A stretch of 64,000 nt of DNA, from assembly GCA_037976565.1 (NCBI GenBank), contig CP137685.1:16155659-16219658 (forward strand). Direction: 5' to 3'. Shown here piece after piece: positions 11,469 to 22,280 of this stretch. The number at the start of each line of letters is the position of its first letter. The first letter of the stretch is position 1. The DNA comes from Mesocentrotus franciscanus (taxonomy: Eukaryota; Echinodermata; Echinoidea; Camarodonta; Strongylocentrotidae). Under the pieces are notes generated by a model. That model was not told the origin of the DNA. It saw nothing but the letters and a program-made list of their open reading frames with translations, and searched no databases. A program made the position numbers and the translations under genes.

Positions 11469-12798
11469 TCCGCCGACAAATGCTCCGCAAAAAGCGACAT
11501 TTGCTCCCCCGACAATTGCTCCGCCGACAATTGCTCCGCCGACATTTGCTCCGCCGACAATTTCTCCGCCGATATTTGCTCCGCCGACATTTGCTCCGAC
11601 GACATTTGCTCCGCCGACAGCTCCGCCCAAAAAGTGCCCTGTAAAATGCAAATGCTCCAACATTGCTTCTTCCCCAAAGTACCCCGTAAAAGACAAATGC
11701 TCCCTTTTGCAGCGAAAAGAAGGATAGGAAGAAAGGAAAAGAAAAGAAAAGAAAAGAAAAGGACAAGAAAACATGGAAAAGAAAAGGTTAAGAAAAGAGA
11801 GGGGACAAAAGGCTAAAGACAGGGGAAAAGGGACACAAAATAGAACATAGGAAGATTTAATTTCCATACTTTTGCATTGGCCTATAACTTTGTGTGGGAA
11901 CGGTGTCGGTTTAATTAATGATATGAAATATAGGCCTACATGCTCGGGAAATAATCATTGATTAAGAAAAGGGGTGGTAGACAGGCAGATGGTTTTCAGT
12001 TATTATATGAAAAGGATGAAATTCGCTTGCTCGCTACGCTAGCTTATATTCGTAATACATTTTGTACATCAGTGATTAAAAAGCGATGCTAGGCACGCAG
12101 ATGCTTTTCAATATGAAATGGCAAGCCAAAGAATTTCGACCATTCGCTAAGCTCTCTCGTCAACAAGGAAGAAACAATAATCCTGAAATAATACTTGCCC
12201 ATTTGATTCAAAAGGGGCGTAATGTAGAAAGATTCTATTCTACCTTCCTTATTCGCCAAATAAAAAAAATTATAAAAAAAAAAAAAACGTCCCCTTAAAT
12301 GTGTTTGTGCCCTCCCTTTCACGGGGCAAGAAGACAGTTACTTTATGGAACAAAATATGCCTATAATTATTATCAAAAGAGAAGTGTTAAAAAATCGCTC
12401 ACTTGCTACGCTAACTCGCGATTATAATTTTAAACATATTCATTTGACGAAGAAGGGCAGAAGGCATGTAGATGCTATTCAGTATAAAGTAAGCTTAAAA
12501 CCGCCCGCTCGCTAAAAATGAAATTGACATCGCCTTAACTATTGATGTGCCCGACCCGTCCCGCAGCATGTCTGTTTGATACTCATTATCGTTGAAAAAA
12601 TTCTTTGGTTTAAAACGCTCGCTCGCCAGTTTTTGGTATAAACATGCTCATTTAATTAAGGAGGGAGATTAAGCAGGAAGATGCTATTCAATATTAATGA
12701 TAAGTCTACATTTTTAGCTCTCTCTCTCTCTATATATAGGCTATATACCATCGCTTACCAAAAGGGAATAAATATTACCTTAAATAATATTATGCCCC

Positions 12799-12829
<31 letters not shown>

Positions 12830-13170
12830 CTATTTGTTGAGAGAAGGTCGACTCAAGGTTGAGAAAAGTTTATTTTTGCTGGCTACGGCCCTGAATAACA
12901 ACAACAAAACAAATCACACAAAACAAAAACAGAAAATAACCCATGAAAGAAATATTGTCGGCGGAGCAAATATCGGCGGAGCAATTGTCGGCGGAGCAAA
13001 TGTCGGCGGAGCAATTGTCGGCGGAGCAAATGTCGTCGGAGTAAATATCGGCGGAGCAATTGTCGGCGGAGCATTTGACGTCGGAGCAAATGTCGCGGAG
13101 CAATTGTCGCTTTTTGCGGAACATTTGTCACCGGAGTAATCGTCGCCGGAGTATGTGTCGGGTGACCGTT
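11469..13170. mobile_element. TU-like foldback element with 15-base tandem-repeat ends
   Basis: The left arm (about 11469-11631) is a tandem array of the 15-base unit GCTCCGCCGACAATT. The right arm (about 12958-13150) is the same array inverted (CAATTGTCGGCGGAG). Both arms carry the same variant unit, CTCCGCAAAAAGCGACA, near the outer end. The interior holds an AAAAG-rich tract (11730-11790), four diverged segments with CAGATGCTATTCA-like phrases (about 11985, 12097, 12470, 12677) and a poly-A run (12799-12826). Inverted ends made of 15-base direct repeats are the hallmark of sea urchin TU elements. The repeat reads as CSADN-type pentapeptides in several frames, which are not genes. No target duplication was found. 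Confidence 0.65.
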
Positions 13171-13466
13171 TCGAGAGCGGAACAACGCAAAACACAGTCT
13201 AGAGGTAGATTTTTCGATTTCGGTATTTCGTCGTGTTGCCGGTCGTTGCTATGCTATGCAACTCCCGACGTAACAACGGAATGTGAGAAAAATCGGTCGA
13301 CTCGTTTTGGAGCAGCGAGATGTACATGTGTTTGTAATAGTAACCCCAAATGCTAATATTATTCTCGAGGGGGAACACGGCCCGTTCAGGTCGATCCTGG
13401 ATTCGGCTAATATGGTAAATATAACCTCTTTTCAAATCTGTAATTTTTTTCTTCATATTGTTACAG

Positions 13467-13545
13467 ACCATTCTGAGCCGTGACCATTTCTCAGACGGAG
13501 AACCAAGAGAGGACATTAGGGATTTGTATCGCTTTAAACGGGAAG
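13467..13545 (+). CDS. Gene 1 exon 2: short pro-region
   Basis: A pyrimidine-rich acceptor (CATATTGTTACAG) precedes an exon encoding TILSRDHFSDGEPREDIRDL followed by YRFKRE. It ends at GGAAG|GTAATT. The start is phase 0, matching exon 1, and the end is phase 1, matching the HYR exon at 14382. The 79-base length is what is needed to move from phase 0 to the phase 1 register used by all later exons. The segment is charged and has no known domain. RFKR fits the furin consensus R-x-K/R-R, so it may be a propeptide removed before the HYR domains; that is inference. Confidence 0.6.
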
Positions 13546-13842
13546 GTAATTTTTTTTGGGAAGTGCCCACCTTTCCTCAAGAGAAGTTTAAATACTAAAA
13601 ACATACTTAGATACTAAACATTCACTAAATGATCAGTATGATTATGATTTACTTATTTATAATCCTTGTGTGAAAATGTGTTTGAAGAATATAACTAATG
13701 TAAATATATTTTTTAACATGAATTTGATGAAAATAGGGATGATGTTGACCTCGATCAAATTTAAAAGAATATCAACAACGAAACGTGGATAGTGGATCTT
13801 GTGGCAAATCAGCCAAACAAGTTAGCAAATGAAATCTACTTT

Positions 13843-13844
<2 letters not shown>

Positions 13845-13892
<48 letters not shown>

Positions 13893-13905
13893 TAGTAGTA
13901 GTAGC

Positions 13906-13957
<52 letters not shown>

Positions 13958-13965
13958 TTGGTAGT

Positions 13966-14017
<52 letters not shown>

Positions 14018-14031
14018 CAATAATACCACTA
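13845..14031. repeat. Palindromic trinucleotide microsatellite, (TAG)n then (CTA)n
   Basis: About 120 bases of TAG repeats are followed directly, after GGTAG, by about 55 bases of CTA repeats. The tract can therefore fold back on itself. Poly-Ser, poly-Val, poly-Tyr and poly-Thr ORFs are artefacts. Confidence 0.9.
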
Positions 14032-14381
14032 TTAATATTACTATCACTAGCAGTAGCACTTTGACTATTACTATTTATATAATTATATAACTATTAGTAT
14101 TACTATTACTACTACTACTACCACTACTATTTCTATTTATATGTCTACTTCTAAATCTTCTTCTTCATCATCTTCCTCTTCTTCTTCTATACTGCTGCTA
14201 TTACTTCTACTACCACTACTACTTATACTACTACTACGATATGCCGACAAGACTCTGGACAGGAAAATCAAGAAGAGAGTTGTAAGATGTCACTATTTAC
14301 ACATATCTTTTGAAATTCTGGCGAGAAGGAAATATTTGTTGCTGACAATTTTAATTCAGTTATTCTCTGCTTCTTCCACAG

Positions 14382-14651
14382 ATAATTGTCCAAATCCAGA
14401 AACGGATCCTCCAGTTGTAACCTGTTCAAATGTTACCACTCTACCGTTTTTGCCCAATTCCTTCCTTGGCTTGACATCCGGTGTTACCTACACCTACTCA
14501 GATGCGAACCCTGACCCTAGTGGCGTGGATTACAACGTCTCGATAGGTCCACAGGGAGACCTCATACCACCAGGACAAAACCCCATAACTCTCTTTGCAG
14601 TTGACATATGCAGGAATTTGGCCACCTGCGTCTTCTTCGTCGAGAATCCAC
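14382..14651 (+). CDS. Gene 1 exon 3: HYR domain 1
   Basis: This 270-base exon is bounded by TCTTCCACAG and CCAC|GTATGT, phase 1-1, encoding 90 residues. With the G of the previous exon it starts DNCPNPETDPPVVTC, then VTYTYSD, LIPPGQNPITLFAVDICRN and TCVFFVENP. The D-x-x-PPVV-x-C start, the VTY strand, the PxGxNxITxxAxDxxxN turn and the closing C-x-F-x-V strand define a HYR (hyalin repeat) domain, an immunoglobulin-like adhesion module of secreted and cell-surface proteins. Two N-glycosylation sequons are present (NVT, NVS). Length is usual for the family (about 80-90 residues). The upstream open reading into TCT repeats is intronic. Confidence 0.85.
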
Positions 14652-15560
14652 GTATGTAAAATAACTTTCGTTTGAATTTGGTAGAATTGTGGTAAATTTA
14701 TGCCAATAGTGTAATCGTCTCTGGATCGTGAATCACAAGGTATGGCCAGGGGTTCGATTCCCTGCTGCAGCACCGGCGTCCTTTGGCACCGGCGTCCTTT
14801 GGCACCACATTTAACTGATATCCAAAGTGCTAAATGGAAGCGCATAGAGACGTTTTATCATAATGTGGTATGCGCTTGTATTATAATAATTATTATTTGT
14901 ATTATTATTATTAAACTGTCCAAAGCGCCTATCGTATTATTATTATTAGCCCGGTATGGTTAATCAGTTGATATTGCTGCTTATTATTTATTTTATTGGA
15001 AAATTGGAGATTAGAGTAAAGGCACCTCTAGTACAATAGTGGATCATTCACTCTTGCCTCTAGATCCTATAAACGTTTACAGTTTCTAATGTCACTGATA
15101 ACTTACTAGAGTACCCAAGCGTATCTCACTCTTCGCTATTCTTTTTTTCTTTTTCTTTCCTTCTCCCCTTACAACGCATATTGGGACACATTTGTGATAT
15201 GCGCTATATAAGTATGTTATATTAGTATTATCATCCTAGTGCTGAGGGCTCGGGACTAACGTCCTTTGGCAATACATTAATCCCATTTGCCACTCTCCAC
15301 CCAGGTGTAAATGGGTACATGGTAATTGCTGGGTTAATAATAATTGCAAGGCCCTAAGTAAGAACAGTATAGATTTTGATGAGGCTCCTCATCCCAGCGT
15401 AACACAATTATTATTATTATCATTAGGTGATACGTCTATCCGTATCACCTCTCGATTTCGTTAAGATTTTTCTTTCTTTTTTATTATTCTTCCTCGAATT
15501 TGTTCGCAAGATATCTCAAGAATGGATAATAGACCGGGAGCCAGGGGGTCAACCTACACT
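14652..15560. other. Intron with two SINE fragments
   Basis: The segment 14715-14790 holds GGGGTTCGATTCC (a B-box-like promoter element of a tRNA-derived SINE) followed by a duplicated GGCGTCCTTTGGCAC. A second SINE-type tail at about 15240-15420 contains CACTCTCCACCCAGGTGTAAATG and CAAGGCCC, matching repeats near 34.8, 52.4 and 53.6 kb. No exon is seen. Confidence 0.6.
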
Positions 15561-15780
15561 GCAAAAACAAGGGTGTTAAATTCAACACCATGGGTGTTAA
15601 TTTTAACACTTTCCCGGTATCTATATTGGAAAACACCAGCTGGTGTTATTTAACACCAGGGTTTGGAATTAAACAATTCAATTCCACTCTTGGTGTTAAT
15701 ATTTGACAACTCCTACCGGTGTAGATTAACCCTGATTATCTGGAATCATAACAAATTCAATTCCACTTTTGGTGTTTATA
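15557..15780. repeat. GGTGTTAA-rich repeat
   Basis: GGTGTTAA or its complement (TTAACACC) recurs many times on both strands. The left edge CACTGCAAAAACAAGGGTG looks like a MITE end, but no matching right end could be fixed. Confidence 0.45.
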
Positions 15781-16566
15781 TTCTTGTTGATCCATTAGAG
15801 ATTTTTCTATGGGTTTCTACATGGTCCCACATTCCATATTCCCTATTATCGACCATTATCGACCAGGGTAGAAGAACCAGTGGTAAACTGATAATTCATA
15901 ATCGATGTTGGCAACTGTCCACCAATAGGTATATTCTAATCTCCATTGCATTAACTCCATCACATATATCATTTGAAGTAAATTCAAGATTAACATTCAA
16001 GTGATACAGGCTGGTACACGAATATATAATAAACATGCATTTTGTTTCTTGGTTAGTAATCATATAATCAATATATGTATTGCTAAAACGTTAATGTAAT
16101 TGTAACAAGATCGGACAAATAATCTATTGGTCAATAATTGCCAAAGGAAAATACAAATCACAAAATTGATGTGCATTGTCATAATTTGCTTAACAAATCA
16201 TGATAAATGTATTTTTCTGTATATACGTGCATTAGTGTATTAAGGACCTGTTTGGTGTGTTTACATCGAGTTTTAAAGATAACTTTTAACAAAAACCTCT
16301 AATCACCATGTATTTGGTGTCAAAAGATGGATAATTAAAATACCTTCATCCTGATATCGATTTCAATGAGTGATGTAGTGTGTGAAATACAAATTTTGAG
16401 CCAAAAATGTGCTTTATTGTAGATATTCCTCTGATTTTGGCTAGTATCTCGGTATATTAACTGGAAAAAAGTGATTAGACATTTAGTAGTGCAGAAAGTT
16501 AATATTGATATTATTATTATTATTATTAATATCTTTATTATTAGTAATAAATTATTATTATGGTTC
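15781..16566. other. Gene-free intronic stretch
   Basis: AT-rich sequence with an ATT microsatellite at about 16508-16565. No exon seen. Confidence 0.5.
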
Positions 16567-16925
16567 TAGGACACCTACCCCCTGGAAAACCACCCCCGGA
16601 TAACCACCCCTAGGATAACCACACTCTAGGACAACTACCCCCTGGACAACCACCCCCGGATAATCACCCCTAGGATAACCACCCTCTAGGACAACTACCC
16701 CGGACAACTACCCCCTAGGACAACTATCCTAGGGGGTAGTTGTCCTAGGGGATAGTTGTCTGGGGGTAGTTGTCGCGGGGGTAGTTGTCCTAGGGGGAAG
16801 TTGTCATAGGGGTAGTTGTCCGGGGGTAGTTGTCCGGAGGTAGTTGTCCTGGGGGTAGTCGTCCTAGAGGGTGGTTGCCCTAGGGGTGGTTATCCGGGGG
16901 TAGATGTCCAGGGGTAGGTGTCCGG
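16567..16925. repeat. Foldback made of short tandem units (ACAACTACCCCCTAGG)
   Basis: About 150 bases of degenerate tandem units of the type GGACAACTACCCCCTA turn, near 16728, into the inverted units TAGGGGGTAGTTGTCC, which continue to about 16925. A long imperfect hairpin can form. ATT microsatellites flank both sides. The layout (inverted arms built of short tandem units) resembles the 11.5-13.2 kb element. Confidence 0.75.
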
Positions 16926-17408
16926 ATACGTATTATTATTGTTATAATTATTGTTATTGTTATTACTGTATTATCATTATCATCATCATCCTCAACATTA
17001 TTATTACTAGTATTATTATTGCTATTATTATTATTTTTTTTTTTACTATAAGACGATATCGCAGAATGGTTCATCTAATCATACTTGGGTAAACATTCGA
17101 TGCAATACCTATAATATGTATCTGCTGTATCGCATCTGAAGAATCCGTGACAGGTCACGTCCATAGCTGTGTCTTTTCTGTTCACAAATTGTACACAACA
17201 TGACATATGATATACTAAGAAAGATACCGGCCAAACGAGATTTTAAAACGAAAATTCGATTTATGTGTGCTAGAGACCCGCTCTAAAGACTGTTCGGAAT
17301 TCATATTTTCACGCATATAAACGGAATCGACTATAGTAAATGTTTTACCGCACTAAAAATGCAAAACTACTTTGATTACGATGTTGTCCATATTTAATAT
17401 TTCGGCAG

Positions 17409-17681
17409 TGACAGAACTACCAGTCAACTGCCCGAACTTGAATGGCACCGATACTAACAACCCAGGTCAGACGACATATACCTTTAACGCAGATTTTGGA
17501 GTAGATAACGTCACACTATCTACATTTCCTGGGTACCGTTACCATGGAGATGTTGCGGTGTCTGTGACGATAGGAGGCGCTCCAGATGGAAGTAATGTGC
17601 CAATTGGAATCCATGAGGTGATTGCTGTCATCAGTGACAATGTACTGGACAAGACTTGCAGAGGATACTTTAATGTACAGG
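17409..17681 (+). CDS. Gene 1 exon 4: HYR domain 2
   Basis: This 273-base exon follows acceptor TTTCGGCAG and ends ACAG|GTAAAT (the last G belongs to a split codon), phase 1-1, 91 residues. It reads TELPVNCPNLNGTD, TTYTFNADFGVDNVTL, VAVSVTIGGAPDGSNVPIG, HEVIAVISDN and CRGYFNVQ. The VxCP start, paired cysteines near both ends, and the P-x-G-x-x-x-V-x-x-x-x-x-D turn fit a second, more diverged HYR domain. N-glycosylation sequons are NGT and NVT. It joins the Thr-rich linker at 21806 through a G|AA codon. The assignment is weaker than for HYR1 because the central strand motifs are less typical. Confidence 0.75.
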
Positions 17682-17799
17682 GTAAATCTTCAATGTTCCT
17701 AACACTCCTATATATATTTGACAGGAAATCTATTTCACAAAGCACTGAAAGTCTACTTAAAAAATTGGTAGAAAAAAGAAGATCAAAGACGAGAGACTA

Positions 17800-18104
17800 A
17801 GTGGATGTATTAAAAAGCATGAAAAGATAAATTATACAGTGCGTATCCAAAAAAAGTATAATCAACTTTAGAAGCATATAATTAATAATAATATTTTTTT
17901 AAAAATCCAAATTAGTGTGCTATTGAAACGTATTTCATGGTAAAGAGTAACTTGTTTTCTGTCGAATGATACTCTATTCATAACTTTACTGCCATGAATT
18001 ACTGAGCACCAGGGTTTTTAAAAGTGTCGTCAAAATCTCCTAGTACAAAGTTGGCGCCGATGCACCGAATGTGGGTCAGGCCATATGCATGCCATGCTTT
18101 GATC
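17800..18104. other. Gene-free intronic stretch
   Basis: AT-rich intron sequence with no exon or bounded repeat recognised. Confidence 0.5.
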
Positions 18105-19324
18105 TTAAAGGAAACCTCACCCCAAAGAATAAGTGTAGGTATGCTGAAAAATGGGATGTATTCCTGCCCATTAATGTACAATATTCCTTACGAAAATGTA
18201 CAAGAGATATATAAATGAAGATATTCTTGGCATGATGTAATGCCTTTTAGCATGACAAGGGCTCAGGCATTTTCTTGATAATGGGGCGTACCTGGCAAAC
18301 TTGTACGTGTATCAAACACCAAGCTTTTATCATCTCCCTGGTTGGAAAGTCTTTTTAATTAAATAACAAAAACTTTACTTTTCAATGAAGGAAAATCATA
18401 GCAAGCTGAGAATATAAAAATTATGTTTGGTGAAAAATATATAGCAGGGTAACAATAAGCGGTTTTCGTATTGTAATCAAATCTAATGCGCACAATTTTG
18501 GTAAGTGCCTCGTTACAAATTATTTTCATTAACCTGTTACGAATAATTGTATTTCAAAAGTCAGAATGCGAATTGCATACATTACGTGTCGTTAGGTGGG
18601 ACAAGCCATGATATTTGTCCTTCCTGGCAACAACTAATATATGGAATAGCATTCTGAATATTGGAATACAATTATTCATAACAGGTGAATGAAATAAGTA
18701 TAACATAGCACTTAACAAATATTTATGCCTTATGCAAGAATGCAATAAATTTCTCAGAATAACTTAAAGGTACTATGTCCCATTTGCAGGCCAAAAAAAT
18801 GAAAAGGTTAAATTCCAATGGCATTTGAAAGACAATACTAATTTAGAACTTCCCTTAAAAAAAGGGGGCTTGAAAATGTCTTTAAGTGGGAAAATAACGA
18901 CTATTAGTCGTCAAATCGACTTAGGAGCTATAGAGCCAGTAAGTAATAGTCTGATTTTTCAGACCATTGTACCGAATGGTCGTACGTTTTATGCTGCGCA
19001 AAGATTCAATCAGTTTAATTTTGGCCATTACAAGAAGTGGGTTATTGATGTAGACAAATGCTCATGTACCCTTTACAGCTCACTTTATGTATGTTATTAC
19101 CAAAGATGAAAAAGCCAGTCAGTCACTCAATAGTGTCTGACAGTGAAGTCTAGCAAGTAAACGGGTTTCCTTGCATAATTTGAATATTAGGACACTGCTA
19201 ACGTTTAAATTTCACAGATAGGACATACATGACATATTCATAATTCTTGCAAAGTTCTACAGAATTTGATGTTGGCTGCAAAAGGGACATAGTATCTTTA
19301 AGTTGGGGTGATGTTTCCTTTAAA
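18105..19324. mobile_element. Element with TTAAAGGAAAC ends, containing a nested MITE
   Basis: The left end TTAAAGGAAACCTCACCCCA and the right end TTGGGGTGATGTTTCCTTT are inverted repeats. The 530-base TTAA MITE at 18768-19297 sits just inside the right end, so it probably inserted into this older element. It is non-coding. Confidence 0.55.
18768..19297. mobile_element. 530-base TTAA MITE, copy 2
   Basis: Begins AGGTACTATGTCCC, ends GGGACATAGTATCT, and is flanked by TTAA on both sides (18764-18767, 19298-19301). It is homologous to 21069-21598 and 10871-11400 but in opposite orientation. The 94-codon ORF on + is part of the repeat. TTAA targeting suggests piggyBac-type mobilisation. Confidence 0.85.
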
Positions 19325-19589
19325 TCCTTTTAAAAGTTAAATTGTGCTTCATGCATAATTGCTTTAATGCTTATATTGATGCAATTCACAGGACCTCAGG
19401 CCATTTTTTTTTTATCCGACTTGCTAAATGGTGGAAATTTCTTAAAACAAATCAAATTTGTCACGTAAAAGCTTTACAACACGACGCCTAGATTGAAAGT
19501 AAATCCATCAAAAGGAACTTCGTGATTAAACTTTGTACTTAAAGGGATATCGGTCTCAGAAAATGATTAAGGAGGCTCTAAGTTCATGG

Positions 19590-19764
19590 CAGTGGCGGAT
19601 CCAGGGGGCCGGGGAAAAAATTTTCGGGTGCCAAAAAGAAAATTTGTGCTCACTACCCCCTCCCCACACTGAGCGAAAAATCGACCGGCACGATTTTCAA
19701 ATTTTCGCACGAAGTGGGCCCCTTTTTAGGCCCCCTCCCTTGCCGCCGGCTGGATCCGCCCCTG
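19590..19764. mobile_element. hAT-like MITE with 8-base target duplication
   Basis: The element runs from CAGTGGCGGATCCAGGGGG to GGCTGGATCCGCCCCTG and is flanked by GTTCATGG on both sides (19582-19589, 19765-19772). The other arm of the inverted duplication (about 53.2 kb) has a single GTTCATGG at this place, an empty site. CA...TG ends with 8-base duplications are characteristic of hAT transposons. Relatives: 48236-48571, 55907-56155, and a fragment at 60626-60730. Confidence 0.85.
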
Positions 19765-20182
19765 GTTCATGGCGTATATTTTGGATGTATGCGGGTGTTT
19801 ATAATGTGCATACATTATCATATAAATATATGGGGGAGGAATCGAATAAAGAAATGAATTAAAAAAAATAAAATAGATAGACCAAATTATATAAATGACT
19901 GAATAATCATTAAAAATCAAAAATACAATTTCTAGAATTAATGTACAATAATAATGATAATCATGATAACGAAAAGAATTCTATTATATAGTAAAGGCAG
20001 CGCTTGTCTAAGTAGATACGGATATCGTGTACAAAACACAATGAAATAAGATAAATAAGATAAATTGCCGCGTCATAACAATTGTCAACCGCGTCGAAAT
20101 TTGTATCTTACACACACAGGTCTTATATGCTAAAAAATGGATGACTTTTGCAAACAGGCTGCCATGATGAGCGCCAACTTAA

Positions 20183-20920
20183 CCCTATCTTAACCCGGGG
20201 GGGGGGGTCAATTTGACCCCACCTGTAGTAATTTAGCGACTACTCCGGAACCGCGGCAGATATAAAGTTTTCATTTCATGACTTTTTTCTTTCGAGTCTT
20301 ACTACTTTTAAAACAATTTTTTTGAAAATCGGACGTATAGTTACAAAGTCACGTGACCTTTTGTCTTTGCATGTCAGCCCCAAAATCGCTCATTTTTGTG
20401 ATTTGTGTACAAAACATATGGAAATATCATTTTTCCTAAAAAGAGATAAAACATTAGTTATTTGGTCTTGTTTAAAGTTTAAGTGTTGTTTTGGGGTCAA
20501 AATAGTTGAATTGTAGTTAGAAACGAAGTAAAACAACAAAACCAATAAAATACATAAGTTAACAAAACAATGAAATACATAAGAAATTATCAAAACAAGA
20601 GATAGCATAAGGAATAACCTGGCTCTTCCAATTCTTTATGTCGTATTATTATTCCAAATGGTCTAACGAATATAGGTAGTGAAAAAGAATGCTAAAATAT
20701 GAAGAATATATGATTTATGGGTAAAAATGTGAATTTTATGACCTTATTCGCATAAATTACCATAAACATGCAAAAAATTGAAATTATCTTAGTATTCTAT
20801 ACACTTCACTTGACATGCATGCACATTTCGCGGCGATCGGCTGTGAAACCGCCGAGATCTAAGGGGTCAAATTGACCCCTCGGTAAAAACCTGGTCTGAA
20901 ATAGCCCGGTTAAAATAGGG
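20183..20920. mobile_element. piggyBac-like MITE, copy 2
   Basis: Begins CCCTATCTTAACCCGGG and ends CCCGGTTAAAATAGGG, flanked by TTAA at 20179-20182 and 20921-20924. The matching place in the other arm (about 52.99 kb) reads CAACTTAGGGTTCC without the element, so this copy is present in one arm only. The inside is homologous to 10112-10852 in reverse orientation. Confidence 0.85.
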
Positions 20921-21068
20921 TTAAGGTTCCAGGTTTCTGACAGGCAAAACACATTTAAAGAAGGCTAAGTTGCATCTATTGTACTTTATTGCTATTTTAG
21001 AAACAGCCAGCCATGTTATTCTTTATGTCAAATGCTTTTTTAAAAATCCGTTTGTAGCATTGCTTTAA

Positions 21069-21598
21069 AGATACTATGTCCCTCTTGCAGCCAACATCAA
21101 ATTCTGTAGAACTTTGCAGGAATTATGAATATGTCATGTATGTCCTATCTGTGAAATTTAAACGTTAGCAGTGTCCTAATATTTAAATTATGCAAGGAAA
21201 CCCGTTTACTTGCTAGACTTCACTGTCAGACACTATTGAGTGACTGACTGGCTTTTTTCATCTTTGGTAATAACATACATAAAATGAGCTGTAAAGGTTA
21301 CACGCGCATTTGTCTACATCAATAACCCACTTCTTGTAATGGCCAAAATTAAACTGATTGAATCTTTGCGCAGCATAAAACGTACGGCCATTCGGTACAA
21401 TGGTCTGAAAAATCAGACTATTACTTACTGGCTCTATAGCTCCTTAGTCGATTCGACAACTAATAGTCGTTATTTTCCCACTTAAAGACATTTTCAAGCC
21501 CCCTTTTTTAGGGAAGTTCTAAATTAGTATTGTCTTTCAAATGCCGTTGGAATTTAACCTTTTCATTTTTTGGGGACTGCAAATGGGACGTAGTACCT
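21069..21598. mobile_element. 530-base TTAA MITE, copy 3
   Basis: AGATACTATGTCCC ... GGGACGTAGTACCT, flanked by TTAA on each side. The other arm (about 52.85 kb) reads GCTTTAAGATTC with a single TTAA, an unambiguous empty site. Non-coding. Confidence 0.9.
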
Positions 21599-21805
21599 TT
21601 AAGATTCAAATACTGTAGTAATCAGACTAAATCTATAATTCACCCGGCTCGTGCTAGCTTTCTATAATGCTAAAAATGTATGTATCCATGCGTCGATTTT
21701 GAATGGAGCACCCAGTTTATTCCATGTATACGTTTATACATTGAACGTGAGATATTGTACAGAGAATTGGACAGTATTTTTAATTGTACTTTGCATATAA
21801 ATTAG

Positions 21806-22009
21806 AAAACCCAACAACACCGACAACTACTCAGATGACACCCTCGACGACGCCATCTACCACAACAGTTACTCAGATGACACCATCGACGATACCATCG
21901 ACAACACCGACGACAACTCAGATGACACCCTCGACGACGTCATCGACAACAACTCAGATGACACCATCGACGATGCCATCGACAACACCGATGACCCCAT
22001 CGCCACCCG
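21806..22009 (+). CDS. Gene 1 exon 5: Thr/Ser/Pro mucin-like linker
   Basis: This 204-base exon, phase 1-1, runs from acceptor ATATAAATTAG to CACCCG|GTATGT. It encodes 68 residues built from degenerate repeats of TTQMTPSTTPST and ends TPMTPSPP. Such Thr/Ser/Pro repeats are usually heavily O-glycosylated and act as stiff spacers between adhesive domains. The donor context (CCxCCxxGTATGTTG) matches those of the other linker exons at 27005 and 29229, so all derive from one ancestral linker exon. The acceptor has a poor pyrimidine tract. In the opposite arm the same interval holds a sushi exon instead. Confidence 0.7.
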
Positions 22010-22139
22010 GTATGTTGAAACGTCCAAAAGTGAAAGAGATAAAAGTTGACACGGAACTTTAAAAAAATCACAAACACACATCCAAACAAGCCCGCGAACC
22101 CCCTCAACCACGCACACACTCACCCTAAAACGTACACAC

Positions 22140-22280
22140 ACACACACACACACAGACGCACAAACACATACATATATATATATAATACAATATATCATAT
22201 ATATATATATATATATATAGACACGATATATCATATATATATAGACACGATATATCATATATATAGACATGATATATATA
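22140..22280. repeat. (CA)n and (TA)n microsatellites
   Basis: A CA run at 22134-22154 is followed by broken TA runs with repeated ATAGACACGATATATC. The ORFs across it on both strands are artefacts. Confidence 0.85.

Noticed and set aside
11402..13195. Several ORFs on both strands with CSADN, AEQMS or RRSKC pentapeptide repeats
   Set aside because: A 15-base tandem repeat is open in many frames because 15 is a multiple of three. Not genes, and not a CRISPR array because there are no unique spacers.
13829..14059. Poly-Ser/Val/Tyr and poly-Thr ORFs
   Set aside because: Trinucleotide microsatellite artefacts.
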